A stretch of 64,000 bases of DNA from contig JAOULO010000002.1 of the NCBI GenBank assembly GCA_029881995.1, forward strand, positions 1 to 64,000, in the 5' to 3' direction. The DNA is from Gammaproteobacteria bacterium (GTDB lineage Bacteria > Pseudomonadota > Gammaproteobacteria > UBA6429 > Thiohalophilaceae). The translations under genes were made by a program, and so were the position numbers. Positions 56,129-63,966 of the stretch are shown one piece after another. Numbering within the stretch: the first letter of the stretch is position 1; each line of letters opens with the position of its first letter. A model generated the notes under the pieces. It saw only the letters and a program-made list of their open reading frames with translations. It did not search any database and was not told the DNA's origin.

Positions 56129-56899
56129 TTAAGCCTTATTGGCTTCAGCATCGTCGATGGCCTGACCCCAGGCGGAGATATGACGTTTCTCGCGAGGGTT
56201 GTCCACCTGGTTACGGGTCGGGCTAAAGAACAGTCCCGGCGCATGTAACAGCTTGCTGATGGGGAAAATAATCATCAGGAAAGCCACCAGACCCAGGTGC
56301 AGGATGACCAGAGCATCAGCGGGCATGTTCTGCCAGTTGAAGGTAATCAGGCCCAGGACAAAGGCTTTCAGTTGTACGATGTCTGTGTGTTCTACAAAAG
56401 ACATCAGGGTGCCGGTACCTGCAATTGCAAATAACAGGATCAGCATCAGGTAGTCTGACGGTGCAGAGATGTAACGCACACGGTCAACAAAGATACGACG
56501 GCCAAACAGACCAATCAGGCCAAGTAGCATGGCAAAGGCCGCATACTGGCCAAAGGCCAGAACGATGGGATTATTAATCAGTGGCCACATAAATCCGAAC
56601 ACGCCATCTGGATGTATCGTATAACGCAGGTGGCGGAAAAAGGCCAGTAACAGGGCCAGGTGGAACATCCAGCCAAACAGCCAGGTCCATTTATTGGACT
56701 TGAACAGGCTGGCAAACAGCACCACTTCGCGCGCCATACGCAAAACCACACCTGTCTGTGTCACCGGGGCAGGAGTGGTAGGAATCTTTAAAGGAGCAGG
56801 GGTGCGTGCATATTGCATAATCTTGCGCGCCAGACCTATTACAAAAATAGCTGTCGCTGCATAGAATAAAAGTGCAAAAAATATGGACAATACTGTCAT
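56129..56899 (-). CDS. dsrM: DsrM, NarI-like membrane cytochrome b
   Basis: 256 residues with five hydrophobic helices and helix histidines (FHLALLLAFFRHLRYTIH, VILHLGLVAF) that can bind two b hemes, as in NarI/HdrE. It anchors DsrK and passes electrons to or from the quinone pool. It starts 79 bp after dsrC; a stable hairpin fills that gap. Confidence 0.95.
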   Translation of the reverse strand: MTVLSIFFALLFYAATAIFVIGLARKIMQYARTPAPLKIPTTPAPVTQTGVVLRMAREVVLFASLFKSNKWTWLFGWMFHLALLLAFFRHLRYTIHPDGVFGFMWPLINNPIVLAFGQYAAFAMLLGLIGLFGRRIFVDRVRYISAPSDYLMLILLFAIAGTGTLMSFVEHTDIVQLKAFVLGLITFNWQNMPADALVILHLGLVAFLMIIFPISKLLHAPGLFFSPTRNQVDNPREKRHISAWGQAIDDAEANKA

Positions 56900-56946
56900 G
56901 CCACTAACCCTTTTCTATCTAATTATTTTTTGATTGATTTAGTGGA

Positions 56947-56967
56947 AGAGGGGGCAGCACCCCCTCT
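56947..56967 (-). other. stable hairpin downstream of dsrC
   Basis: AGAGGGGG (56947-56954) pairs with CCCCCTCT (56960-56967) around CAGCA, starting 12 bp after the dsrC stop on the minus strand. No T-run follows directly, so it is more likely an mRNA-stabilising or processing hairpin, or a partial terminator, than a full one. Confidence 0.6.
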
Positions 56968-56978
56968 ACACATCTGCT

Positions 56979-57311
56979 TTATACGCAGCCAGTTGGCTTA
57001 GGTAGACCGGCGTATTTACAGGCCTGTTTACCTGGGCCATAAGGAAACAGTTCGTACAGGTACTTGCTGTTGCCTTTTTCTTTACCCAGTTTTTTGCCAA
57101 TTGCTTTGGTTAAAACACGTACTGCAGGAGCAATTTGATACTCTTCATAGTACTCACGCAGAAAGTTGATAACTTCCCAGTGGCTATCAGTCAGTTCAAC
57201 ATCTTCATCCTTAGCCATGGCAGTTGCCACTTCAGGTTCCCATTCGTTCAAGTTAGCCAGGTAACCTTCTTCATCGGTCTCAAGGACCTTGCCGTTTACT
57301 TCAATACCCAT
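56979..57311 (-). CDS. dsrC: DsrC, sulfur-carrier protein
   Basis: 110 residues. The C-terminal arm carries both conserved cysteines, Cys98 (QACKYAG) and Cys109 (PTGCV), ten residues apart, so this is true DsrC and not TusE. It carries sulfur as a persulfide or trisulfide between DsrEFH, DsrAB and DsrMKJOP. It has GGAG upstream of ATG. A second, cysteine-free paralogue lies at 63286-63624. Confidence 0.97.
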   Translation of the reverse strand: MGIEVNGKVLETDEEGYLANLNEWEPEVATAMAKDEDVELTDSHWEVINFLREYYEEYQIAPAVRVLTKAIGKKLGKEKGNSKYLYELFPYGPGKQACKYAGLPKPTGCV

Positions 57312-57351
57312 GGTATTTTCTCCTAGTGCTAGTTAAGTAGTGACGAAAGTA

Positions 57352-57660
57352 TCAGAGCCAGTTCTGAACCTTATCGTTTTCTACAGTCAGGTTAACAAAG
57401 CCGCTGTAATCAACGACCTTTACCCCATCAATGAGTTTCCCCTCATCCACACCCCGAGCCTTCAGGTCTGGGCCTAATACGTAGAAGGTTAAATCCTTCA
57501 TCGCATTGGATACCATGTCGGACTTGCTTGTTCCTTTCATGGCACCGTAAACGCCGTCCTCAATCATCAGGACTGCGCCGCCTTTGGCCGCAAGACGTAC
57601 ACAAGACTCTAATGAGTTGCGGTCAAAAGGTGATTTGTTAACGGTATGTAAAATAGACAT
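57352..57660 (-). CDS. dsrH: DsrH, TusB-like subunit of DsrEFH
   Basis: 102 residues of the DsrH/TusB family (MSILHTVNKSPF, VLMIEDGVYGA). Cys20 in LESCVRL is at the family's conserved position. It forms the hetero-hexameric DsrEFH sulfurtransferase with DsrE and DsrF. DsrEFH marks sulfur-oxidising, not sulfate-reducing, dsr clusters. Confidence 0.95.
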   Translation of the reverse strand: MSILHTVNKSPFDRNSLESCVRLAAKGGAVLMIEDGVYGAMKGTSKSDMVSNAMKDLTFYVLGPDLKARGVDEGKLIDGVKVVDYSGFVNLTVENDKVQNWL

Positions 57661-57678
57661 TATTAGTACCTCATCCCG

Positions 57679-58086
57679 TTAGAAGTTAAACAAGACATCG
57701 CTTTGCTCGAAGAGCTCAGCCATTTCCTGTGAACTGACAACTTTGATAGAATCCTTTTCTGCCCAGTCGTCATCTTCGTCTTCATATACCAGAGGCATAA
57801 GATCGTCTAAGGTCAGACCGCGAGCTTCAAGTGACTCTTTTTCGATGTACAGTTTGTTAACATCGTAATCCCCCAGTGCCTTGTAGGTGGCTGAGAAGTT
57901 TTTGATGCCCAGTCCAGTTGTATCCTGGTCCTTACAAAGCTGATAAACGCCATCGTCAACGAAAGCAACGCTTACGTCTTGCTCGAAAGCAGCACCGATC
58001 AATACAACCTCGAGAGATTCCCAAGCATAGATGGTGCCATATGGAGCCTTGCGGTTGACGTACATGAGTTTTTTAGTTTCTGACAT
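57679..58086 (-). CDS. dsrF: DsrF, TusC-like subunit of DsrEFH
   Basis: 135 residues. APYGTIYAWESLEVVLIGAA and VSVAFVDDGVYQL are DsrE/F-fold signatures of the TusC branch. It has no cysteine at the DsrE active-site position, as expected, so it is a structural subunit. It begins 12 bp after dsrE. Confidence 0.95.
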   Translation of the reverse strand: MSETKKLMYVNRKAPYGTIYAWESLEVVLIGAAFEQDVSVAFVDDGVYQLCKDQDTTGLGIKNFSATYKALGDYDVNKLYIEKESLEARGLTLDDLMPLVYEDEDDDWAEKDSIKVVSSQEMAELFEQSDVLFNF

Positions 58087-58098
58087 GTGCTTTCCCCG

Positions 58099-58491
58099 TT
58101 AATCCCCAAATACAACCAGACGTTCGCTCTGGATGCCGGCTTCAATCAACTGACCAAGACCAGAAATACGGAAGCCTGGAGCAATGTTGTTGCCATCTTT
58201 ACCATTACGTTCCTGTTCACCTTCATCGACGATACCGCGACGTTGGGCTGCAGCGACACAGACAACCAGATCAAGACCATGTTTGTCAGCCAGCTCACTC
58301 CAGCTGTTGGCGATATTAATATCATCCTGTGGAGGAGTGGTGTAACGCGTGCCGTTATTAACGCCATCGTGATAGAAGAATACGCGGAAGATCTCATGAC
58401 CGGCTTCCAGTGCTGCCTTGGTGTAGTTCAAGGCAGACACAGAAGCTTCATGGTTATATGGACCTTCGTTTACCTGAATCGAAAGCTTCAT
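58099..58491 (-). CDS. dsrE: DsrE, active subunit of DsrEFH sulfurtransferase
   Basis: 130 residues. The DsrE fold starts with MKLSIQVNEGPYNHEAS; LDLVVCVAAAQRRGI holds the conserved sulfur-accepting cysteine (Cys78 in Allochromatium). It receives sulfur (from TusA or rhodanese) and passes it to DsrC. It starts 15 bp after dsrB. Confidence 0.96.
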   Translation of the reverse strand: MKLSIQVNEGPYNHEASVSALNYTKAALEAGHEIFRVFFYHDGVNNGTRYTTPPQDDINIANSWSELADKHGLDLVVCVAAAQRRGIVDEGEQERNGKDGNNIAPGFRISGLGQLIEAGIQSERLVVFGD

Positions 58492-58506
58492 ATTCAGTCC
58501 CTTTTC

Positions 58507-59580
58507 TTAGAAACGGATGTGAGTTGAAGCGTTCAGGCTGTTACGAGCGCCAGTCCAGTTATCAATGTGATACTTGGTGAATGGCAATCCAGTAACTTCG
58601 AAGAAACGCGGCCAACCGATACGGTCGATCCAGTCGTTGATACGTTCCCAATCCTTAGCGCCTTCCTTGTATTCTTTCAGGATGCGCTTAACGATGGCAG
58701 TTGCTTCAGGCCAACGAGGCGGGTTGTTTGGAACACCAGCCGCAACCAGTTTCTGGAAGGTAGGCTTGCTACGGGCATTTGAGTGGTTACCACCAACCCA
58801 GATAGCCAGTTTAGTGTCTTCTGCATCGTTGATCTGCATTGGAGGGCAGGGTGGGAAACACGCGCCACAGCAAATACATTTTTTCTCATCAACTTCCAAA
58901 GAAGGCTTACCGTTGACCATTGCAGGACGAATCGCAGCAACCGGGCAACGGGCAACAACAGTCGGACGTTCACAAACGTTGGCAACCAGATCATGGTTGA
59001 TCTTGGGTGGTTTGGTGTGCTGAACGTTGATGGCGATATCACCCTGGCCACCACAGTTAATCTGGCAGCAGGAAGTGGTGATATGAACACGGTTAGGCAT
59101 GTTGCAGTTTTTGAACTCGTCGATCAGCTCATCCATCATGGACTTAACAACACCAGAGGCGTCAGTACCAGGGATGTCACAGTGCAACCAGCCCTGTGTG
59201 TGAGAAATCATTGCAACAGAGTTAGCAGTACCGCCAACGATGAAGCCAGCACCTTCAATCGCCTCGATTAGAGGTTGAACTTTAGCTTCTTCAGTTACAA
59301 CGTATTCAACGTTAGAACGGATAGTGAAACGGATATAACCGTCAGCAAACTTGTCACCGATTTCAGTCAACTTACGCAGCGTGAAAACGTCGAGGATGCG
59401 CTGAGTACCGCACTTGACAGTCCAAAGCTTGTCACCACTGTGGGCAACGTGCAGCAGAACGCCTGGACGGGGATGCTCATGGTATTTCCACTGACCATAG
59501 TTACGGCGCATCGAAGGATGCATGTACTGGAAGCCATCAGGGCAACCAGATTCGATAGGATGACGCATATCTTGGGCCAT
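58507..59580 (-). CDS. dsrB: DsrB, reverse dissimilatory sulfite reductase beta subunit
   Basis: 357 residues. The siroheme/FeS half motif SCCQINCGGQGD, a ferredoxin insert CICCGACFPPCPPM and VVARCPVAAIRPA are present. With DsrA it forms the alpha2beta2 enzyme that oxidises DsrC-bound sulfur to sulfite in this lineage. It starts 46 bp after dsrA. Confidence 0.97.
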   Translation of the reverse strand: MAQDMRHPIESGCPDGFQYMHPSMRRNYGQWKYHEHPRPGVLLHVAHSGDKLWTVKCGTQRILDVFTLRKLTEIGDKFADGYIRFTIRSNVEYVVTEEAKVQPLIEAIEGAGFIVGGTANSVAMISHTQGWLHCDIPGTDASGVVKSMMDELIDEFKNCNMPNRVHITTSCCQINCGGQGDIAINVQHTKPPKINHDLVANVCERPTVVARCPVAAIRPAMVNGKPSLEVDEKKCICCGACFPPCPPMQINDAEDTKLAIWVGGNHSNARSKPTFQKLVAAGVPNNPPRWPEATAIVKRILKEYKEGAKDWERINDWIDRIGWPRFFEVTGLPFTKYHIDNWTGARNSLNASTHIRF

Positions 59581-59626
59581 TTTAATCTCCTAACTTAACT
59601 TCTTGTTATCTTGTTAATACCTGGAA

Positions 59627-60886
59627 TTAACCCGCAGCCTTTTCAGACTGGCGTTCAAACCATTTCTCGGCTTCTTCGTCCCAACCATCCATACGGACGT
59701 AAGAACTCTGGCGTGGGCTACTGACCATGTTTGGATCAACTTCAACACCAACACCTTCCAGGAAGTTAACCAGGCCGATACGTTCAATCATTTCACCAGT
59801 ACGCTCATGTTCCAGGGCGTTCTCAGCAAAGAAGTCGATGATTTCAGAAGCCAGGTCGACCAGCTTTTCGTAATCTTCAGCTGTATCCAGTTTCATGAAT
59901 GGAACAACAACAGTACCCATCAGGTCACCAATCTTCAGTGTACGCTTACCACCGATGAGGATTGTGACACCTTTGTCGTCTCCAGGAGACAGGGCCTTGT
60001 TCATGACGTTCAGGCAGTGCATACAACGTACGCAGTTACCATTGTCAACGTCGAGAGTGTTGTCATCATTCAGAGTCATGCAGTTAGTCGGGCAACGAGT
60101 CGTTACGTTGTCGATAACATAGTCACGGCCTTTGGCGTCGATGAAGGCTTTAACTTCAGCCTGGTCAACTTTCATCTCATCACGCCATGTACCAATGACA
60201 GAGAAGTCAGAACGTTCAATAGAGTTCTGGCAGTCATTTGGACAACCTGAAATCTTGAACTTGAATTTGTAAGGCAGAGCAGGACGGTGTACGTCGTCAG
60301 TAAAGGTATTTACCAGGTGACGCTGAATACCGTGTTCGTTGGCACAGGACTGTTCACAACGAGCAGCACCAACACATGACATTGCAGTACGTACACATGG
60401 GCCAGCACCACCAAGCTCCCAGCCGTATTCGTTGATTTCATCAAAGAAGTGCTGAGTGTTATCAGTAGTAGTACCGATGAACATGATATTACCGGTCTGA
60501 CCGTGGAAGGTCACCATACCTGAACCCCATTTTTCCCAGCTATCAGCCAGTTGGTTCAGCATATCAGTGGTGTAGTAGTTACCTGGTGCAGGCTGTACAC
60601 GCAGGGTGTGGAATTCTTTAGATTCAGGGAAAGCCTTGGCGACTTCAGAAAAACGGGGGATGATACCGCCGCCATAACCGAATACTGAAACTGTACCGCC
60701 TTTCCAGTAGCCCTTACGAGTTTCATAAGAGTGTTCAAGCTGACCTAACAGGGAGTTAATGGTTTCGTTAATGCGAGCATCTGGATGCTCATCACGCATA
60801 CGTTTGAAACCTGAAACAAAGCTCGGCCAGGGACCATCTTCCAGCACGTCGAGCATGGGGGTAGGATGAATTTTGGATTTATCCAT
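59627..60886 (-). CDS. dsrA: DsrA, reverse dissimilatory sulfite reductase alpha subunit
   Basis: 419 residues. Siroheme-4Fe4S ligands appear as SCVGAARCEQSC and SGCPNDCQN, followed by a ferredoxin insert (TRCPTNCMT and CVRCMHCLN). Full length for rDsrA. First gene of the dsr operon; AAGGAG (60893-60898) is a strong ribosome binding site. The leader upstream carries two inverted NarL-like repeats. Confidence 0.98.
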   Translation of the reverse strand: MDKSKIHPTPMLDVLEDGPWPSFVSGFKRMRDEHPDARINETINSLLGQLEHSYETRKGYWKGGTVSVFGYGGGIIPRFSEVAKAFPESKEFHTLRVQPAPGNYYTTDMLNQLADSWEKWGSGMVTFHGQTGNIMFIGTTTDNTQHFFDEINEYGWELGGAGPCVRTAMSCVGAARCEQSCANEHGIQRHLVNTFTDDVHRPALPYKFKFKISGCPNDCQNSIERSDFSVIGTWRDEMKVDQAEVKAFIDAKGRDYVIDNVTTRCPTNCMTLNDDNTLDVDNGNCVRCMHCLNVMNKALSPGDDKGVTILIGGKRTLKIGDLMGTVVVPFMKLDTAEDYEKLVDLASEIIDFFAENALEHERTGEMIERIGLVNFLEGVGVEVDPNMVSSPRQSSYVRMDGWDEEAEKWFERQSEKAAG

Positions 60887-60945
60887 GGTGTTCTCCTTTG
60901 AGAATGTAACCAGTTTTTGTCGGTTAGTGACTTGTAATTAAATTC

Positions 60946-60969
60946 TGCCCATAGCCATTACTATGGGTA
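60946..60969. promoter_or_regulatory. inverted NarL-like heptamers in the dsrA leader
   Basis: TGCCCATAG (60946-60954) and CTATGGGTA (60961-60969) are inverted copies with one mismatch. On the minus strand the second reads TACCCAT, which fits the NarL heptamer consensus TACYYMT. The site is 60-83 bp upstream of the dsrA start. Confidence 0.5.
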
Positions 60970-61059
60970 GATAAAACCACGCTTATAGCTGCGGTGAAGT
61001 CTAGGGGGACAAAGGGCAGAGGAGAACCTCACTAATGGGGTGAATTGCCTATCCCATAC

Positions 61060-61075
61060 TACCCACAATGGGGTA
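61060..61075. promoter_or_regulatory. NarL-like 7-2-7 site upstream of dsrA
   Basis: TACCCAC-AA-TGGGGTA is an inverted pair of heptamers with a 2-bp spacer, the spacing NarL prefers. Each half matches TACYYMT at six of seven positions. It lies about 175 bp upstream of dsrA; two further half sites occur at 61035-61057. Confidence 0.5.
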
Positions 61076-61316
61076 TACCTATTGCCGCTTGCCTTTGATC
61101 CCGACTCTAACGCTCGGTCGTTTTCCGACAGAATTCATAGATTCTGCTTATATAAACAACAAGTTAGAGAAACTTACTTGCTGTAATGGCGCGGCATTAT
61201 ATAACCCCGTGACCTCGGTGTGAATAGAAATGTAAATATTAATGACCCATATCAGAATGTGGCTGTATTACAATAACTATTATCATCGGCCTTTTAAGCA
61301 CGCTAGAGTTTCTTCA

Positions 61317-62246
61317 ATGCAAACCAATACAGTAACGACAATGTTGGATTACAACACAAGCCCCTTTCTGTTAAACAATGTTTCAGCCTATAGGTATTGG
61401 CGAGAGCAGAAGTTGCTGGATTATCCCACCACAGGTGCAGAGTTGCTGGTGGAGATAGAAAATGCCCATTCTCTGAACGATGGGGAATACCAGGCCCTGT
61501 TGCAACTCTGTCACAAGACCAATATGGCAATATATAGTATAAAACAGGGTGACTACGAGTCGAAACAAAGTGTCCTGTCGATTGGTCGACGATTTGGCCT
61601 GGAAAGGCTGGATAATAACCTTTGTGCCGATGAAGATGCGGTGACCTCTCTGAAAATCATGTCTGAGGGACGGCATACAGGATATATCCCCTATACCAAC
61701 AAACCCATTAGCTGGCATACCGACGGCTATTACAACAAACCCGAAGAGCAGATTAGAGGCATGATCCTGCATTGCGTGCAAAATGCCGCCAAAGGTGGGG
61801 AGAATCTGCTCCTGGATCATGAAATTGCTTATCTACACTTGAGAGATCATAATCCCGACTATATAACTGCGTTAATGCATCCGCAGGCCATGACCATTCC
61901 GCCCAATATCGAGGCAGGGAAGGAGATTCGTCCGGAACAGACCGGACCGGTATTTTCTATCGATTCTCTGGGCAATCTGCATATGCGCTATACCGCTCGA
62001 AAGCGGAATATTGCATGGCGTGAAGATGCGTTGACCCAGGAGGCCGTGGCCTGCCTGACTGAATTTTTAGATAGTGATAGTCCTTATATCTTTCGACATG
62101 CGCTACAGCCGGGAGAGGGTTATCTGGGAAATAATGTGCTGCACAATCGCACGGTGTTTGAAGATGATGAGGTCCATCATCGTTTGTTATACCGGGCCCG
62201 TTACTTTGATCGCATCAGCAATACCGATGTGCGTTTGAGTACTTAA
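61317..62246 (+). CDS. TauD/gamma-butyrobetaine-hydroxylase-like Fe(II)/2OG dioxygenase
   Basis: 309 residues from ATG 61317; the frame is open to 61242, but those 25 extra residues look non-coding. The iron-binding motif is WHTDGYYN, His134 and Asp136 by this numbering; the distal histidine is probably in NVLHNRTVF. RALYRARYFDR-like sequence near the end carries the 2OG arginine. Members hydroxylate taurine, carnitine precursors or other small molecules. Divergent from dsrA and first gene of a tight plus-strand run; a substrate containing sulfur is possible but unproven. Confidence 0.82.
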   Translation: MQTNTVTTMLDYNTSPFLLNNVSAYRYWREQKLLDYPTTGAELLVEIENAHSLNDGEYQALLQLCHKTNMAIYSIKQGDYESKQSVLSIGRRFGLERLDNNLCADEDAVTSLKIMSEGRHTGYIPYTNKPISWHTDGYYNKPEEQIRGMILHCVQNAAKGGENLLLDHEIAYLHLRDHNPDYITALMHPQAMTIPPNIEAGKEIRPEQTGPVFSIDSLGNLHMRYTARKRNIAWREDALTQEAVACLTEFLDSDSPYIFRHALQPGEGYLGNNVLHNRTVFEDDEVHHRLLYRARYFDRISNTDVRLST

Positions 62247-62263
62247 AAAACAGGATTAAATCG

Positions 62264-62455
62264 ATGTTATGGTTGAGTGAAGTACTGATGGAAGGGTATG
62301 ACCTGGAGAGTTTTGCTGATCTGGAATCACGTATTGCGGAGAAGGCTAAAACCGGTGAAATGTTTTTCCGAATGGATGTGAAACCGCCTTTTGGCGATAC
62401 CCCGGATAACTGGGAAGAAAAACTTGAGACAGTGTTTACCTCGGCGGGTCGATAG
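62264..62455 (+). CDS. small acidic protein of unknown function
   Basis: 63 residues, acidic, starting MLWLSEVLMEGYDLESF and containing DVKPPFGDTPDNWEEKLE. No cysteine, signal or membrane segment. It is 17 bp after the dioxygenase gene and 9 bp before the Cas6-like gene, which is the main reason to call it. I do not recognise a family. Confidence 0.6.
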   Translation: MLWLSEVLMEGYDLESFADLESRIAEKAKTGEMFFRMDVKPPFGDTPDNWEEKLETVFTSAGR

Positions 62456-62464
62456 GAAACTAAT

Positions 62465-63148
62465 ATGTTCTGGTCTGAAGAAACCAAAAAAGTAGAATTT
62501 ACAGTTCCCGATGATGTTGTTGATCTGGTCTTTAAACTCGACTGTAAAATGTTACCTCTGGAGCATGCCCATGCCCTGTCACAGGCCATCCATTCTGTAC
62601 TGGACTGGATCATCGATGAGGAACTGGCGGGGATTCATCAGATACATGTGGCCGAATCCGGCAATGGCTGGATGAGACCGGAAGATCCCACCAATGAAGT
62701 ATTAAACCTCTCACGGCGTACTCGTATGACACTACGTGTGCCGAAGGAGCGAGTCGAAGATGCCAGACAACTGACCGGTCAGACCCTGGATATTGATGGC
62801 TATAGCCTGACCGTAGGTGAAGCCAGTATCAAGCCTCTTAGCGATATCACCATTCTGTTTTCCCGTTATGTGGTTTGTGATCAGGAATCCAGTGAAGAAC
62901 AGTTTTTATACGCTATTGCCGAAGAATTAAAGGCCATGGATATTCCAGTGAAAAAGATGATGGCCGGTAAACAGCATGTGATCAAGACGCCTGATAGTGA
63001 GCTCACAACCCGCAGTGTGATGGTGGCGGATCTGGATAAAGAGCATGCTATTCTTTTGCAGCAACGAGGTATTGGGCCAGGGCGTCATCTTGGTTGTGGG
63101 ATATTTGTTCCTCAGAAGGGAATCAAGCCGGTAAAGGACACTTCCTGA
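62465..63148 (+). CDS. Cas6/Cmx6-like RAMP protein, no CRISPR array nearby
   Basis: 227 residues. The sequence resembles the type I-MYXAN Cas6/Cmx6 family (TIGR02807) as I remember it: ESGNGWMRPED, LSRRTRMTLRVPKE, and the C-terminal glycine-rich loop GIGPGRHLGCGIFVPQKGI (202-220), the G-x-G-type loop that Cas6 RAMP proteins use for RNA binding. Histidines at 34, 36 and 43 could serve as a general base. Cas6 cuts CRISPR precursor RNA, but there is no array or other cas gene here, and it is packed 9 bp behind a small protein gene beside dsr. It may process or bind another RNA. Identification rests on motif recognition only. Confidence 0.7.
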   Translation: MFWSEETKKVEFTVPDDVVDLVFKLDCKMLPLEHAHALSQAIHSVLDWIIDEELAGIHQIHVAESGNGWMRPEDPTNEVLNLSRRTRMTLRVPKERVEDARQLTGQTLDIDGYSLTVGEASIKPLSDITILFSRYVVCDQESSEEQFLYAIAEELKAMDIPVKKMMAGKQHVIKTPDSELTTRSVMVADLDKEHAILLQQRGIGPGRHLGCGIFVPQKGIKPVKDTS

Positions 63149-63285
63149 TTGATTCAACTCAACTGGTGATAAATCAGCCAGCCATCTATCCCGTTTGGGT
63201 ATTTTTTTCAGTCGTCTAATCTGGTTTAATACGCGCGTTTTTCAATCTGTACGATGAACTGCGTATACGAGAGAGGGAAAGAATT

Positions 63286-63624
63286 ATGGTAATTGAAGTA
63301 AACGGTAAAACAATCGAAACAACCGAAAATGGTTATCTGGTAAATCTAGAAGACTGGAACGAAGATGTCGGCAAGATCCTGGCCGAAGGAGAAGGTATCG
63401 AAATGACCCAGGAACACTGGGATGTTGTCAAATATCTGCGTGATGAGCATTTTAACAACGCTGGCAACGAGCCAAATGAGCGCACCATTCTGAAGGATAT
63501 GGGCAAGAAATGGGGTAAGAAGGTCTCGTCCAAGGATATGTACCTGATGTTCCCACAAATGCCTTCAAAGCAGGGCCGTAAAATCGCCGGTCTACCACAG
63601 AGTACGCGAAAAGGCGGCTACTAA
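63286..63624 (+). CDS. DsrC/TusE-family paralogue without cysteines
   Basis: 112 residues, clearly homologous to the DsrC encoded at 56979 (EVNGKTIETTENGYLVNLEDW; IAGLPQST at the C-terminus), but both catalytic positions are changed: Cys98 to Arg and Cys109 to Lys, and there is no cysteine anywhere. It cannot carry sulfur. Cysteine-less DsrC homologues have been named RspA and proposed to be regulatory. It lies 137 bp after the Cas6-like gene, with GAGAGGG upstream of its ATG. Confidence 0.92.
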   Translation: MVIEVNGKTIETTENGYLVNLEDWNEDVGKILAEGEGIEMTQEHWDVVKYLRDEHFNNAGNEPNERTILKDMGKKWGKKVSSKDMYLMFPQMPSKQGRKIAGLPQSTRKGGY

Positions 63625-63662
63625 GCGATATTTTTAGCCCTAGACCAAAGTGGATATAGGGG

Positions 63663-63703
63663 CGTCGAGGGTCCTGTGCTATAGTTCAGCACAGAATTCG
63701 ACG
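63663..63703. other. two-tier hairpin between the DsrC paralogue and the 71-residue protein gene
   Basis: CGTCGA (63663-63668) pairs with TCGACG (63698-63703), and within it CTGTGCT (63674-63680) pairs with AGCACAG (63688-63694) around a 7-nt loop, with small internal loops. No T-run follows. Possible mRNA processing or attenuation structure. Confidence 0.5.
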
Positions 63704-63750
63704 TCTCTCTATTGAGATTAATAAAATCAAGTACTTAGAGGTACCTTGTC

Positions 63751-63966
63751 ATGAGTGATAAACAGAAGCTTATCCAGGAAATGCTGGAAATGCAGAAAAA
63801 ATTCGTTGAATACGAACACAAAGCTGGTTTTGATGCGGTTGAATATTTCACCGACAATGCTGGCCCCAAGCACGAGCTGAACCAGTATCGTCAGAAATAT
63901 GCAGAGCTGGCCACCAAGGTTGTTGACCTGGCACATTCTGAAAAAGGTTCACAGCGCAACATGTAA
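63751..63966 (+). CDS. small helical protein of unknown function
   Basis: 71 residues, charged and predicted largely helical (EMLEMQKKFVEYEHK, QYRQKYAELATKVVDLAH). No cysteine, signal or membrane segment. It follows the DsrC paralogue by about 126 bp, across a hairpin, on the same strand. AGAGG lies just upstream of the ATG. Family not recognised. The AAAAAAAGCCCGC at 63987-63999 may be the first half of a terminator cut by the window edge. Confidence 0.65.
   Translation: MSDKQKLIQEMLEMQKKFVEYEHKAGFDAVEYFTDNAGPKHELNQYRQKYAELATKVVDLAHSEKGSQRNM

Larger units (their letters stand above)
60887..61316. promoter_or_regulatory. divergent dsr promoter region
   Basis: About 430 bp between dsrA (minus) and the dioxygenase gene (plus). 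No gene seen. It contains repeated CCCAT/ATGGG elements (near 60948, 60963, 61035, 61051, 61060 and 61068) in inverted pairs, listed separately. I could not place a certain -35/-10 pair. Confidence 0.65.

Noticed and set aside
63180-63215. CCCGTTTGGG followed by a T-run as a terminator before the DsrC paralogue
   Set aside because: The stem is only three strong pairs; too weak to support without transcript data.
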